64,000 bases of DNA from contig NC_045138.2 in NCBI RefSeq assembly GCF_008831285.2, forward strand, positions 5,115,205 to 5,179,204, read 5' to 3'. The position numbers were made by a program, and so were the translations under genes. The notes beneath the pieces are model-generated. The model ran no database searches, was not told the DNA's origin, and worked only from the letters and a program-made list of their open reading frames with translations. Below, piece by piece: positions 26,001 through 38,925 of the stretch (the stretch's first letter is position 1; each line of letters opens with the position of its first letter). Origin of the DNA: Nymphaea colorata (Eukaryota > Streptophyta > Magnoliopsida > Nymphaeales > Nymphaeaceae).

Positions 26001-29000
26001 AAACCGATGGGTTAGAGCATCCACTTGAGATTGTTTTGGGTCCATGAAACATGGGTACACCAGTTTAGGCGACGAAACCGTGTTGACACAGGTTTGGGTA
26101 CAGGTATGGGCATGGACACATGGACATATCCCTGTACCCAATTTTTGAACTTGGACAGAACCCATACCTGAACCCACACCCATACCCATGTGACATAGTT
26201 TTGGGTTCGAGTAACCTTCTGTATGGCCATTTCAGCTGGTCTTCATTGGGTTTATTTAGGGACATGGGCCGTCTATACCTGTCACTGCTTCCCTGGGAAG
26301 GTGTCATCCACAGTATAACTTCAAAATGATTTCTTTAGATAGCTGTACCTTTTAGTTCTTTAGAACTTTGTAAAAAAAAAAAACCTGAACCAGTTCGATT
26401 ACAAATTGAATGGCATCTTGTTTCTTGTTTCTTTTCATGTATTATCAAGTTTTAGTAAAAGGAGCAACTCAAAACCAAAGGATTAGAACATCCAATCAAA
26501 ATTGTTTTGGGTTCCAATAACCTTTTCTGTGGCCATTTCAGCTGGTCCTTCCTGGGTATATGGACCTGTGCCACTTATACCTGTAACTGCTTCCTCGAGA
26601 AGCAACTATCCACAGGATAACTTTAAAATGATTCCTTTAGTTACGTGCAACTTCTAGTGCTTTAGAACTTTGTTATGCACATTCTCTAGTTGTTTGATGG
26701 GGTGTATATAGTTGAGAATCCTGAAATTTTACAGCTGACTGGAAGAGTTGAGGAAAAAAGGAGGTGGTCTGAAGGAATTCATCAGGCTGTGGAGGCCAAA
26801 GAAGGTCTCGAAATCCAGGTATTTGATCTGGCTATTTAATATTTGGGCAATTGCTGAAAGCCTTCTTATAATTATCTAAGTTATGATCATGTTTTGTAGG
26901 CAGATTCTGTAGTTGTGGCGCAAATTACATACCAATCACTGTTTAAACTTTATCCCAAGTTGTCAGGAATGACAGGAACTGCTAAAACAGAAGTAGGCAA
27001 ATCTTCTGCTTTTTCAGCAACTTTTTTGATGAATTCTTCTTTTAGATCTTTAACCGGTCACTTTATGCTGTGCTTGCAGGAGAAAGAATTTCTGAAAATG
27101 TTCCAAATGCCAGTTATTGAAATTCCCACTAATTTGCCAAACATCCGTAAAGATTTACCAATTCAAGCTTTTGCAGTATGTAGCTGCAGTCTCTTGTGCA
27201 TTGTTATGGGTTATTTTGCATTTCATGAGTTTGCATGTTAAACATTTCTTAGACTGCTCAAGGGAAATGGGAGTTTGTTCGAGAAGAAGTCAAAGATATG
27301 TTTGAAAAAGGGCGCCCTGTTTTGGTTGGAACAACAAGGTAGGATTGCATATTTGGCATCTTGAGCAAGTTCTATAGGTGTCAATGTCTAGGGCATCTTA
27401 TTCTATACTATGTTCCTACATTTTCCTTTTCCCTTTTTTCCCCTGAGGAACACTTTCCTCTGTTACATGGCATTTCTGATGGATCAATTAAATCATACTA
27501 TTTGGACAACAGGATTTTTGTTACTCTCCAAATATCTGAGGCTATTTTTAATTGACGCTCTAAGTCAATGTGTGTCTGCATGCATGATATGTTAGTAATT
27601 CCAACAGGAAAGCTGGATAAGGCCGTTCTGGGATAATTATTAAAAAGATTGTAGATAGAATTTCCAAGAAACAGAATATCCAAGAAAGAATAAAAATAAT
27701 CAAAGACAGATCTAAAGCTAACTTAGCGAACATGGAACTGCAAAAAATTCGAGATCCTTTTATGAGGAAAGGAAGGTTTGAACTACAATAAAATCCAAAA
27801 TCCTTATCTTGAGAATACTTAAAAAAGTTAAAAAGAGAATTCCATCGAGTGAAAAAACAATAAAGCCAGTATCCTTTCAATGTTAAAGGAAGTCATTATG
27901 AATTTCAGCTGTGGATTTGTTGTTATTGTTTGAATAAGAATAGGATCTTGTCTTCTCAATCTTTTCTTGTAAAATGCCATTGACCTCTTATTCTGGTTAT
28001 ATAATAAAGATTTTACAACATGGAATAATCTAATAGGAAATTGGTCTACTAGGTTAACTTTTCTTTCAGGGTAAAGTATAAATTCATGCATCATTTGCTA
28101 GTGTAACATATTTTAACTGGTGATTGTTCTAAATTCTAATTGAATGCCTAAAATCTGTGCAGTGTTGAGAATTCTGAATATTTATCTGATCTTTTGAGGG
28201 AGTGGAACATCCCCCACAATGTTCTTAATGCACGGCCAAAGGTTATCTGCTGCAACTTCTCAGGAATTATTTAGATTGTTTATTGAATTTTATTATTTCA
28301 TTTTCTTGACTTTTTTATAAATCTTATGTTCTTGTTTGTATCTAGTATGCAGCTAGAGAAGCAGAGATTGTCGCCCAAGCTGGACGCAAGTGTGCAATCA
28401 CAATTTCTACAAATATGGCTGGTAGAGGCACAGACATCATTCTAGGCGGAAACCCCAAGGCATGTATATGCTTCGTAGCTAATTCAAAGTTTCAAACTTA
28501 GATTATGCACAGAAATGCTCTACTCAGCTTGCATTCTGATGCTAAGGGTTCTTGTTCTAGTGTTCTTGGTTCTATGTAGATTGTGTTTAGTAATGACAGA
28601 AGTATCATGCATTTCTGATGCTGACATTTAAGAGTTCTTGTTGAAGTGCTTTTGGAATGTGTTGTGTAGATGGTATTTCTGTAATATCAGAAATCTCAAT
28701 GTCTTGCACATTTCAGATGCTTGCTAAGGATATTATCGAGGATAGTTTGATTTTTTTCTTAACTGAAGATGCTCCAAATGCTGAAACTGATGGTGAGCCA
28801 ATCTCGCAACAGGTAAAAGTTTATAAAGCTGCACCTTTGTATTTTCTTTTTGTTGCTTTGTATGCTGTGGAACTATTTACTCTTTTCATTATATGAAATT
28901 TGTAGCTTCATTGCAGGGCCTGTCGAAAGTAAAAGTGGGGCCATCCTCAATGGCTGTTCTGGCAAAGGTGGCACTCATGGGTAAGTGGCTTATTTTTTCT

Positions 29001-32000
29001 CCCTTCTTAGTAGCATGCTGGATTACTTTGAAGTGAATTCACCAGGTCATTTTATTCTAAAATGAATTGAGTGGGAATCATCCAGCAAAATATGCAACCA
29101 AAAAGGAGGGCAGGCGTTGGACCTACCGGGAGGCAAAATCCATGATAGCAGAATCAATACAGTTTAGTCAGACAGTGAGCACACATGAAATAGAACGGCG
29201 CCTGAAAGAAGAAACAGACATGCATCCGTTTGATCTCACCATTGCACTTGCATATTCACTGGTTCTCAGAGATTGTGAACTACACTGTTTCCATGAAGGG
29301 GTTGAAGTGAAAAATTTAGGTGGTCTTCATGTCATTGGTACTTCTTTGCATGAATCTCGCCGGATAGATAATCAGGTTAGTGGTATTGCATTTTGTGCTT
29401 AAACCTGTGAAGTTCATATGTTTGCGGTAAATTCTTGTGGTTGGAACTTGGAACTGTGATCATATGTTTGCTTATCATTTCTTATACATGTAAATTCTTA
29501 TGGTTGGAACTTGGAACTGTTAGCAAGACAGTGGAGTTCTGAAGGATTCAAGGCTATGTATGTCCAGATTTATAAGCTGCAGATAGCTTGAATACACACT
29601 TTTTTTCTTATGCAACTGCTGTTTGTCATATATATTCACTATTCGACGTTTGTTGTCTGTTCTTAGCTTGATAGTTGCCTTTTCTGGGGATTTACCAAAC
29701 ATTTAGCACTTCATTATTTCACCTCGAGACACTGCATCGTTGATATACTTTCTCTTAATCCCAACTGTATGACATGGCGTGAGAGCGCTTCTGTCAGTTA
29801 TCCCCCATAAACCACTCTTCATAGACCATTTAGATTAACTATTACTACTTAGTTTTGAAGAAAATTGCATTGTGCCATCATTTCTTATCTATATGCAATT
29901 AGAGGGAGGAATTTTTTTCACATCTTAGGAGATCTATTTCATGATAATCTGTAACACCTTGCTTCCATTGTGTTCATCTGTGGTCTATCAATGTTTCTTG
30001 ATAATGTCGTGCCTAGATTTATATTGGTGAGTATAGTGGTTGTCTCACTTCCTCTTTGATATTCAGCTTCGTGGAAGAGCAGGGAGGCAAGGTGATCCTG
30101 GATCAACAAGGTTTATGGTGAGGTACTGCTTCCAGCATTAAAGTTTGTGCAGCATTACTTGGACCTTATTCTCTTATTTTCAAGTGTGTAATAACTGGGA
30201 CATTCAAATGCCTTCCATTCGGAGGTTGTTTCTCCAATCTATGCAAGGGAAACAACTATCCTTTGTAAGAAACTAGGACCAGATGGAACTTATTCCTAAT
30301 TGCCTTTTTGTTTTCCACAAATGGCACAGGCTAAGTCTCAGCCTTGTGCATTTTCTTTTGTATGGAATGCTATTTACACAGAACTTTTGGTCGAGCTGTC
30401 TCTGATAATATGTTGCTATCTTAGGAGTCTTGTCTTCTATCATCAACATGTAAATACGAATATGTTTCCTTGCTTGGTCTCATAGGAAGAGATTCCACTG
30501 TCTGGCTTATTTTGTTATCTTCATGAGTAGCTAATCTACTTCTTGTCTTATGGCTTGTGTTGTTCGTCTATCGATCTTGTCTTACCAGGTATCAATTCTC
30601 AAAGTCTAATTTTTAGGTACTACTCTGGATATTAAGGTTTCCTGTCAATGGTTTTATAGACTTACCATGTTAGGTGTTTTTATATTTTCTTTATGTATTT
30701 TAAAGTGATATCAATACAATGTGATTAACTTCAATTTCTTAGTAGCCTGGAGTTCTCTTTAAGAAAAAGTTTAGTCCTTACTTCTTCAGACTCCAGGATT
30801 TTCATTTGGGCATATTGGGAGTTTTTATATCAAGAACCATTTTGTCTTTGATTTTTCCATTGCAAAGGTCTGCTTATATTTTCATTAGCTGGCTTTTGTG
30901 ACTATGGCTTATCTATGTGACGGTTCTCCACTTAAACAGTTTGCAGGATGAGATGTTTCAGAAGTTCAATTTTGACACAGAGTGGGCTGTTAGAATAATT
31001 TCAAAGATTAATAATGATGAAAATATTCCAATTGAAGGTGCTCCAATTCTAAAACAGGTGATCTAGTTGTTTGCAATCCCAGTGTTTGTTTAACACTTTT
31101 AACTTAATTTTTTCTTTAATGACTGATTTTTCTTTTTTACTTATGTTATTATAGCTTTTGGCTCTACAAATAAATGCAGAAAAGTACTTTTTCGGGATAA
31201 GAAAGAGTCTAGTTGAGTTCGATGAAGTATTAGAGGTACTTTTTCAAAATTATATGTTATTGCACTCTTTGTTAGGTTTATTTGATATCTCAACTGATGC
31301 ATACTAAGTAGTCCTTTTTCTGAACAAGAATCTTATGTATGATCCACAAGATATACAGTATCATAAGTATTGCTCCAGCCTTTTTTATTAAGAGTAGATG
31401 CTAAAGTGAGTACACAAGAGAATTTTGATGACAAGTGCAATTTGATTTTATGATTTATGTCATGGTATTGTGTTGGAACAAGTGTACTCATATAAGAGCA
31501 ATTAGACATTTTTTTCCTAAAAAATACAAAATATAAGTTTTATAGAAACATTTCAGCCAAATATCAGTTGAAATTTTGTAAGGAATGAAACTTCTCTTAT
31601 GTTTTATGATGTCATCTCAGTTGATACATATGTTAATTCCATTATTGGTCATTACTGAAAACTTTTTGGGCCATTTTAACAAGGTGTCTGGTAATTTTTT
31701 TTGTTCTGGCCTTACTATCTAATTCCTAAATGTTGCTTTATGTCTTTCGGAACTTCTCATCTTTGTTGAAAATTCAGACAAAATACTTTTGATGTTTGAG
31801 TGCATCTATGTGCTTTATTAGAATCTTTTTATTTTCTTTGTTTGATCCATGGATGCATCACTATTTCACAATATCAACATTCAGCCTGAGCTCTAATGCT
31901 GCTTCGTTTACAGGTTCAGCGAAAGCACATCTATGATTTGAGGCAGTCAGTGCTAATGGGCGATTCGGAGAACTGTTGCCAACGAATATATCAGTAAGTC

Positions 32001-35000
32001 TTCAATAGTGTACCTTTGTGTGGGGCGTGAATAAATCAAGGAATCCTATAAGGGAGACCCTCAGAGAGATCAGATATCAATGTGTACAAACAAGCCTCAT
32101 CTTAGGAAGATAATCAACACCAAGAACTCAATAATAATAAGAGGATTGTGTTCAAACCCGTAAAGCACAAAGAAAAAATTGATGTTAAAAGAGGGGAGTC
32201 ATGTGTGTATACAACCATGGAAAGTGCCCACCCACTCCTAAAGGCATAAGCATGATTATACTAATGCTCTTTAGGCTCCATTGATATTACAAAAGGTAGA
32301 AAATAAAAGAACACAAAAGGAAAAATAGATTGAGGGGGTTTTGACCCATTTCTTCCATTATTTTCAACAACACAGTAAGACCTGGGATAAAATATGCATG
32401 CTTACATTCGTTTTTCTTTGAGGATTATGCCTTTGCATGAAATTGTTTCGGCTACTACAGTTGTTGAAGTCTTCTAAATATACCAACTTCCTAAATACAA
32501 AATCATATCTAAATGTGGTTACTTTAATATTGTGCAGGTACATGCAAGAGGTTGTAGACGAAATTGTCATTGGGAATGTTGATTCAACTAAGGTTGGAGA
32601 AGTGATTTATTGAATCCACTAATTTGAATATATATGTGCTTCTTCTGTTGATTCAAATTTTTGTTTTCTCTTTAGCCACCAAGAAGCTGGAATTTGGGAA
32701 AAATTTTGGATGAATTTCTTGGAATTGCAGGGAAGATAATATCAGGTACTTTTTGTTATGTGTTCTTGCCTAGTTGATAATCCATATATTTTTATCTCTG
32801 TAGTTCTTTCTCTGCCAGTTCACCTGTTTCATTTGCTAGGAAAAGTGCCTTTTCTACGTGAATGGAATGTGATTATATTCTGCAAACTGAAAACATGAAG
32901 CATACAAGTACAATATTGTGTAACAGATTGTCATCAATCTGTTCTTTAGTTGGTAAAAACATGTGCTGCAGTTTGAAGCTTGACAAATTAAGTTAATCAT
33001 GCAAGTCGGGATGAACCAGACGGATCCTTACTTGGTTTTCTTATTTCACACTGCTTGCCTCGTAGATTATCCTTGTCTGGTGCATGCCTTTTTTGCCTCT
33101 TGTAACGTGTGGTTTCATTGCATTTCCAACTAGTTGTGTGCTAACCAAAATCTTTGCAGAAAAATTTGCTGGTGTTACTAAGGAGTCTCTTCAATCTTCA
33201 ATTGAACAAGTCCAAAATGCAAATACCCTGGAGATTGATGCCATTTCACTTCCCAATTTGCCAAAACTACCAAATGTATTCAAAGGAATACGTGGAAAGG
33301 CTGCCTCTTTGAAACGTTGGCTTGTCATTTCTTCTGATGGATCCACTTCGTGAGTGTCAGTCTCACATATCTTCTTTTTCATTTTTCATTCTTGGTTCTC
33401 ATGATTGTTCTTGATACTTGTTTGCGGCATTACACAGAAGTGGAAGATACCAATTCAGTGTCAATCTCCTTCGCAAGTACCTAGGAGACTTTTTAATTTC
33501 TTCTTATGCTGAAATGGTTCAAGATTCTGGATACGACTATGGATATATCCAAGAAGTTGAGGTACTTTGGATTTTTCTTCTTCGTGAATGGCATTTTTTA
33601 CATTTCTCATTTAAATTCATCAAAGAAATTCCAGCCCTTGTACTTTTGCTGTTATTCATAGACAATTGTCAACCTAGAGTTTTATAATTTCCATAGGAAT
33701 TAATGAGCTCCTCAAGGAGACCATCTAGCTTGTGAATCGGTTTCTTCTAAAATAAGAATGCCAATGTCTTCCTTTTTTAACTTAGAAAGGTAGATGGACT
33801 AGAGAACTGGTACACTTGTGCTGCTTTGAGGGAGCATGGTTACAGAATTAACGAATGAAACTAATATAGAACTAGTATCCAAAAAAGAGAGCAGAGGCTA
33901 AGTGCATGCTGATGGAAATGTTAAAAAAAGAAAGGCCTTGACGTGAAGATACTAATTGATAGTAGTGGATAGAAAAGTTTCATGATGGCCTTTTTCTTTA
34001 ATTACCATATGAAAATTGTTCAATGTGAAGTTTGTAGCTAAATACATGTATTTTACCAGATTATCTAATTTTGTTGGATCACACTAAGTCATGTGGCTAG
34101 GAAGGCTCTGCATTTTCACCCTTTTTGCCTCTCTTGTTCTGTGATTCCTGTGCAGACATGGCTTATGGTGGTGCTCAAACTGAGAAATAGAAAACGAGGA
34201 TATGGAAATACTTACCCCTTAGATGAACTTGTGTTATTTGATTATTGGCATGGATGATTGAATCAAAAGTTTTAATAGTGCTATAAGTTTATTTACTTTT
34301 CATCTCTAATTGATACCGTAGGTGAACAATCCGCAAGGAGCTTCATGCTACACCTTTTTCTTCACTATAATTATATTTTTGCTGTAATATGTTGAGCACA
34401 CTTAATGTCTTTGTGTGTTGTTTATTGTACTAGACGCAAACAGGCTTTGCTGCATCCTGTGAAATTGTCGCATGGGCTGGGTAATGGTGAATCCTATTTT
34501 GATAGGAACATGAGCTGAAGCTTGTGCAAACTTCAAATTTCTTTGGAAATGTCAATCACTTGGACTTTTGCAGTCTATGACATGCTCTGTTATTTGTAAA
34601 ATCAAGTAACGTCCAGCCATGTCATATTTGGTACTACCATATGTGCATGTATTCATAGTGTCAACAACCATCGTATGCCATTTTCTAACCACGCTCTAGA
34701 AAGTGCTGAATTACAACACATTACCTACGTTCTTGCTTACGCATTTGGAGAATGACCTCGTGTTTTTTGTCTCCTTTTGCAGAGAGCAATATTCGTGAAA
34801 ACGCTCGACTGTTTCTGGAGGGACCATTTGGTAAACATGAACCGGCTTAGTTCATCGGTAACTCTTCTTTTCTTCTTCTTGCATGATGATGGTGGTGATA
34901 AAACAAAGGCAAACTGACGTGCTTTGGATGTTTCGTAGGTTAATGTAAGAAGTTTTGGACACAGGAACCCACTAGAAGAATACAAAATTGATGGTTGTCG

Positions 35001-35103
35001 TTTTTTCATCGGTATGCTTAGTGCAACACGACGTTTGACAGTAGAATCACTCCTGAAGTTTTGGTCATCACCAACGGAATCTGAAGAATTACTTCTACAA
35101 TAA
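17052..35103 (+). CDS. SECA2: SECA2-type chloroplast preprotein translocase ATPase
   Basis: Exons: 17052-17231, 17365-17499, 18006-18075, 18171-18235, 18333-18417, 18587-18622, 21641-21732, 21821-21886, 22066-22130, 22275-22362, 22449-22514, 23565-23680, 24782-24872, 26735-26818, 26900-26992, 27080-27175, 27253-27338, 28163-28241, 28346-28459, 28717-28812, 28917-28980, 29086-29375, 30067-30122, 30940-31057, 31155-31235, 31914-31993, 32538-32592, 32676-32745, 33160-33349, 33438-33561, 34783-34857, 34939-35103. All phases agree: 1056 residues. Seen: Ser-rich N-terminus (likely transit peptide), Walker A MKTGEGKT (Lys171), VDEVD (274-278), [22 protein letters not shown] (557-562), [13 protein letters not shown] (719-731). 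Length and sequence fit plant SECA2, the motor of the second plastid Sec system (with SCY2), which inserts inner-envelope proteins. The intron after 28459 uses a GC donor. Introns 6 and 13 are long and full of repeats. Confidence 0.95.
19840..20060 (+). repeat. Dispersed repeat in SECA2 intron 6, copy 1
   Basis: This T-rich stretch is matched in the same orientation at about 56350-56575. Shared landmarks, in order, are CAAACAGTTTT, TTATCTTTTG, TGTTTGTGTTATTAGTTTCT, a long T tract and CATTTAAAACTCTGA. I could not define its ends or class. Confidence 0.75.
22561..23460. repeat. Foldback-rich repeat block in SECA2 intron 11
   Basis: The block starts with an AT microsatellite and contains a GT run, G runs and three hairpins: 22941-22962 (GGACGGC / GCCGTCC), 23051-23113 (12-bp perfect outer stem CCCTCCCATCAC / GTGATGGGAGGG with an inner stem GCCTGA / TCAGGC), and 23249-23280 (GACTGCC / GGCAGTC). 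Parts of the block seem to be repeated: TTCCTATATATAT occurs near 22880 and near 23317, each after a GGGCAGTC. It is probably a small transposon or a nest of them. Open frames here are artefacts of composition. Confidence 0.6.
25925..26675. repeat. Diverged tandem duplication in SECA2 intron 13
   Basis: Copy 1 (about 25925-26372) and copy 2 (about 26378-26675) share a series of landmarks in the same order: CAGTTCGATT, TTAGTAAAAGG, TTGTTTTGGGT, GGCCATTTCAGCTGGTC, TATACCTGT and CTTTAGAACTTTGT. Copy 1 is longer because it carries an insertion at 26042-26197. Copy 2 therefore shows the site before insertion. Confidence 0.85.
26042..26197 (-). mobile_element. Small Mutator-like MITE in SECA2 intron 13
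   Basis: A 156-bp insertion is flanked by a perfect 9-bp duplication GTTTTGGGT (26033-26041 and 26198-26206), while the neighbouring duplicated copy has the motif only once. Its ends are imperfect inverted repeats: CATGAAACATGGGTAC on the left against TATGTCACATGGGTAT read from the right, 12 of 16 equal. The reverse strand matches the larger element in the sirtuin intron (6928-7482). Nine-base duplications with inverted ends point to the Mutator superfamily. Confidence 0.75.
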
Positions 35104-35685
35104 AACCTAGTAGTTTTAGTTCCTTGTACAGTATCAATATGTTGTCAATCATATTTTTATTTATGCTGTAAACTTTGGCCAACACGCGAACAAAGTAAAA
35201 GATTGATCCTGACTCCAAGATTCTTTCAAGTAGAGTTATCTGGAGTTGTCATGGATTCAACCTTGTTCTTTTTTGGTGATTCAGGTAATTATACACGCCT
35301 TTGTTACAAATCTTAACTGCGTCAATACAATTTATGTAATTTTACGAGGAGAATACTTAACATTGCTTCATTATGATGCATATATAAAATTTTATGATTG
35401 TTTTCAAGGTCAACAGCTTAAAATTTTCATATACGATTCTAGTCTGGAAACGTATATATTTCCATTGAAAAGGCAATCTTAGAATGGTTACACATCTTAT
35501 ATGTTATGGGCGAAGAGAGGAGAGCGTCTTTCCCTGGGACCCCGCCCCTTTCCATCTTCTCCCAAAACATGAAAATCGCTCTTTTTGTAGTGTCATGAGA
35601 ATTATTTAAACATATTGTGGCATTTATGGAACTATTTTCATCTCTTTATCACACATTTGGTTAGGCATATTTGGACACGCTATAT
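35104..35685. other. SECA2 3' flank
   Basis: About 580 bases separate the SECA2 stop codon from the retrotransposon. They should include the SECA2 3' untranslated region and poly(A) site. No other gene is visible. The last five bases (TATAT) are the target duplication of the retrotransposon. Confidence 0.6.
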
Positions 35686-36056
35686 TGATAAAAAAAAGGT
35701 AATAAAAAAAAGGTAGCTGCAGATCACGATGGAAGTTCTCTTCAATCAAGCAATCAACTGAAGATCAAAATGGAGGATCACTTTCTAAAATCAAACAGTG
35801 GAATGAAGATGACGATGGAAGATCTCCTCCTAAAATCAAGCAATTGGCTGAGCATAAAGAGTTACCAATTAAGATTCATGATTATTGGATCTCTTGTATA
35901 ACTTCATCTATAAATATCAATAAAGAACTCTCCTAGAGGTATAGAGAGAGAGAGAGAGAAAGGGAGAGGGGTTTTACCTTGTCGTGGATGTAGGCTGAGT
36001 TTAGCCGAGCCATGTTAATTGTTTGAGTTTTTCTTTCTTTCCCTTCATTATTTTCA
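35686..36056 (+). repeat. Left LTR of the copia element
   Basis: It runs from TG to CA. A TATA box TATAAATA lies at 35909-35916, followed by AATAAAG and a GA run. Its U3 part contains one fewer copy than the right LTR of a unit of about 40 bp (AAATCAAGCAGTGG with GATGAAGATGACGATGG). Confidence 0.95.
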
Positions 36057-36069
36057 TGGTATCATAACC
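36057..36069 (+). promoter_or_regulatory. Primer binding site of the copia element
   Basis: TGGTATCATAACC starts directly after the left LTR. The first eight bases TGGTATCA are complementary to the 3' end of initiator methionine tRNA, the usual primer of plant copia elements. Confidence 0.85.
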
Positions 36070-36654
36070 ATTAGGGCAACTGTGAAGAACTGTCCTGTGG
36101 TTGTTCTTGGTCAATCATCAACATCACTTGGTTTCACGATTCTGTCTGTTTCCTTCCGACTATTGGCTTTCTAAGGCGTAATCGATCGAGGAAGGATCTC
36201 TGCTGCACGATCGAGTGTCCCTGTTTTGAAGGATGAGTCATAGGCGCTTGTGAGCTTCTCCCTCAACGCATTTTCTCTAGAAGCATCCGTTGGTGTTAGA
36301 AATTGGGGTGTCCAATCCTCCTGAGTTGCGCTACCTACAAACCAATTTTGAACACAATCAGAGCTTTCCCTGATTTTATAAATTTTGGCGAGTTCGAACT
36401 ACTCTGTCAGGCCCGGACTTGTGAAGTGCCCCTGTTTTGTAGCAGAAAAACATAAGCAACAAGGATCTTCATCTGGGGTGCGTTTCTTCCCTGGAACGAA
36501 TTTGGAGCTGCAATTTTGGGCGTCCCTTCCTCCTTATTTGTACCAGGTGCTGTTTTCATTGACATCTGAGCTTTGGGTGAATTTTTAATATTCTACAAGT
36601 AGACTCTTCTAAGCAGCTTCTAATTATTTCTGAGACGCCCATGTTGTGAGTATC

Positions 36655-37605
36655 ATGGCCGTTACAAATTCAACTGCTTCTGGCTCAACCGTAGCTTTTG
36701 CCCTTAATCCAGAAACTCAATGGAATGCTTTTTCCAGCCTAGTCTCTGTCGGATTGGACAAAAATAATTATTTGCTATGGTGCTCACAAATTACCAGTGT
36801 GATGAAAAGTCAAGGCTTATTGAGGTACGTTAATGGCTCTCTCAATGCTCCATCTGAATACCTTGATGTTGATCAAACTAAGCCAAATCCAGAATATGAT
36901 ACATGGGAATGTGCAGACTAGTTAGCCTTGAGTTGGATTATGGCAACTGTGTTTGAACCCATTTTACCTTAGCTGATTTCTCAAGCTTGGTGTGCTCTTG
37001 AACAACAATATGCCTCTCAGTTTAACTTAAGGATCATTCAGTTGAAACATGATTTACAAAATGTGAAAATGGAGACATGCTCATGACTGATTACTTGAAT
37101 CATGTTAAGTTTCTGCATGACTCTTTAGCTGCTGCCAATCATGTGATTTCTGATTTAGATATAGTCCTTTGTACGTTTAATGGCTTATCAAGTGAATATG
37201 AAGCGTTTATCACTGCAGTTACCACCTTCAAGCAATTACCAAGTTTTTTGAAAATTTTTGATATGCTGGTCACTCAAGAAAATCGTCTTCGCATTCTTAC
37301 ACCATCATCATACAATAACAATGACTTATTCGTGGTCACTTTTGTTGCCCAACGTGGGCGAGGCTGAGGTAATTTCAACTATGCAGGCCGAAGTAACTTC
37401 AACTATGCAAGAGGAAAAGGTAATGGTCGCAATAGTGGCTACAGCCGCAACAGTAACAATTATGGCAATGGTGGGCGTGCAAACAATTATACCAAGCAAT
37501 GGTGGGCATGGAAACAATATCAACTTCAAATCTGCTTAAGGAATCACATGCCAATATTGTGGTAGCAAAAATCATACGGCTTGTCAGTGTTACGATATAC
37601 CAAAG
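36655..37605 (+). pseudogene. Decayed copia gag
   Basis: From the ATG at 36655 the frame reads a gag polyprotein start of the retrotransposon type (LDKNNYLLWCSQITSVMKSQ) up to a TAG at 36919-36921. Further gag sequence continues downstream in shifted frames (37077-37367). A zinc knuckle CX2CX4HX4C (C-QY-C-GSKN-H-TACQ-C) is read at about 37549-37590. Gag would package the element's RNA. Internal stops and frameshifts disable it here. Confidence 0.85.
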
Positions 37606-37695
37606 GCGTTCATGGCTATGACACTTAATGTTAGAGCAAATACATGTCAACCCAATACTGATGCATCTCCCTCCAATACTATTGATAGTCAAGAG

Positions 37696-38760
37696 TGGTA
37701 TCCTGATACATGAGCCACCCATCACATGACCAACACCAATTAGTCTATGCAAGATACTATTCCTTACTTTGGATCTGATTTTGTTGTAGGCGGTGGAGAA
37801 AGACTTGCTATTAAAAGTATTGGTAATTTGTTACTATCATCCCACAACACTTCCTTTAATTTAAATAATGTTCTGCATGTGCCGACATTACAAAAGAACT
37901 TATTTTCTGTGGCAAAGTTTACTAAGGACAACTCTTGCAAAATGGTATTCACACCTCATGATTTTACTGTTAAGAATATGCAGACGAGGAGACTAATGCA
38001 CAAAGGTCTTCTTAAAGGAGGATTATACTCGTGGTCAAGTGTTCTTGAAAACACTGCAGCCACTGGGGCAAGAAATAAAGCGCAACATGAAGGTTGCAAA
38101 AGCTATTTTTCTTTTTCAAAGGGAGTTGTTGACACTTCTGTAGGGTACTCTAATCAGTTATTTGATTTATGGCATACACGCTTGGGTCATGCAAATGTTC
38201 ATTTGATGAATAAAATGATTGCGTTAAGATTAATTCCTGCTGATTCTATGCATAAATATAAAGTGTGTTCTGTTTGTGCCTTAGCCAAGATGCATCAACT
38301 CCATTTCTCTAAAACATATTTCAAGGCCTCAACTCCTTTAGAAATGCTTCATACATACCTGTGGGGACATGCTCCGTGCACATCTAGGGAATGCTACAAT
38401 TATTATTTTGTGATAGTAGATGATTACTCATGTTTTACATGGATTTTCTCTTTAGTAAAAAAATTTGAAACTTTTGCTTGTTTTCAGAATTTTCACAAGA
38501 TTGTTGAGCGACAACTTGCACATAAAGTGAAAATCTTTCATAGTGATTCTGGTGGAGAATTCTTGAGTTACGCATTTTCTGATTATCTTAATACTCAAGG
38601 CATTAGACGATGACTTTCATGTTCGCACACACCACAACAAAATGGCATTGCAGAGAGAAAACATCGACATATTGTAGAAATGAGATTGAGTATGCTCATT
38701 CAGGCAAGTATGCCCACACGTTTTTAGATTGATGCATTCAAAATGGCAGTTTACATTATC
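37696..38760 (+). pseudogene. Decayed copia protease and integrase
   Basis: The aspartic protease active-site region is read at about 37703-37735 and carries a TGA stop (37711-37713) inside the motif. The frame 37747-38613 holds the GAG-pre-integrase and integrase zinc finger region (LWHTRLGHAN, then CSVCALAK) and core motifs VDDYSCFTW and HSDSGGEF. The first acidic catalytic residue, expected just before LWG, reads Tyr. A TGA at 38611-38613 interrupts the core; QQNGIAERKHRH, with the last catalytic Glu, continues after it. Integrase would insert the element's DNA copy. This one is inactive. Confidence 0.9.
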
Positions 38761-38925
38761 AATAAGTTACATATAATTGATATGCAAAGATGACTCCATA
38801 TGAAAAGTTACTTGGTGATAAACTTCACTTGAGCATCTTAAGGTTTTTGGATGCACTATGTACCCTGAGCCAAAATCTTATGCCTGCATTTTCCTTGGAC
38901 ACGCTAAATGTCATAAAGGTTACAT

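Noticed and set aside
27595-28090. Possible solo LTR in SECA2 intron 17
   Set aside because: Composition is AT-rich and somewhat LTR-like, but no TG...CA borders with a flanking duplication could be found.
37258-37752. Frames on both strands inside the copia gag region
   Set aside because: Shadows of the Gly/Asn-rich gag linker; the real reading is the broken gag with its zinc knuckle.
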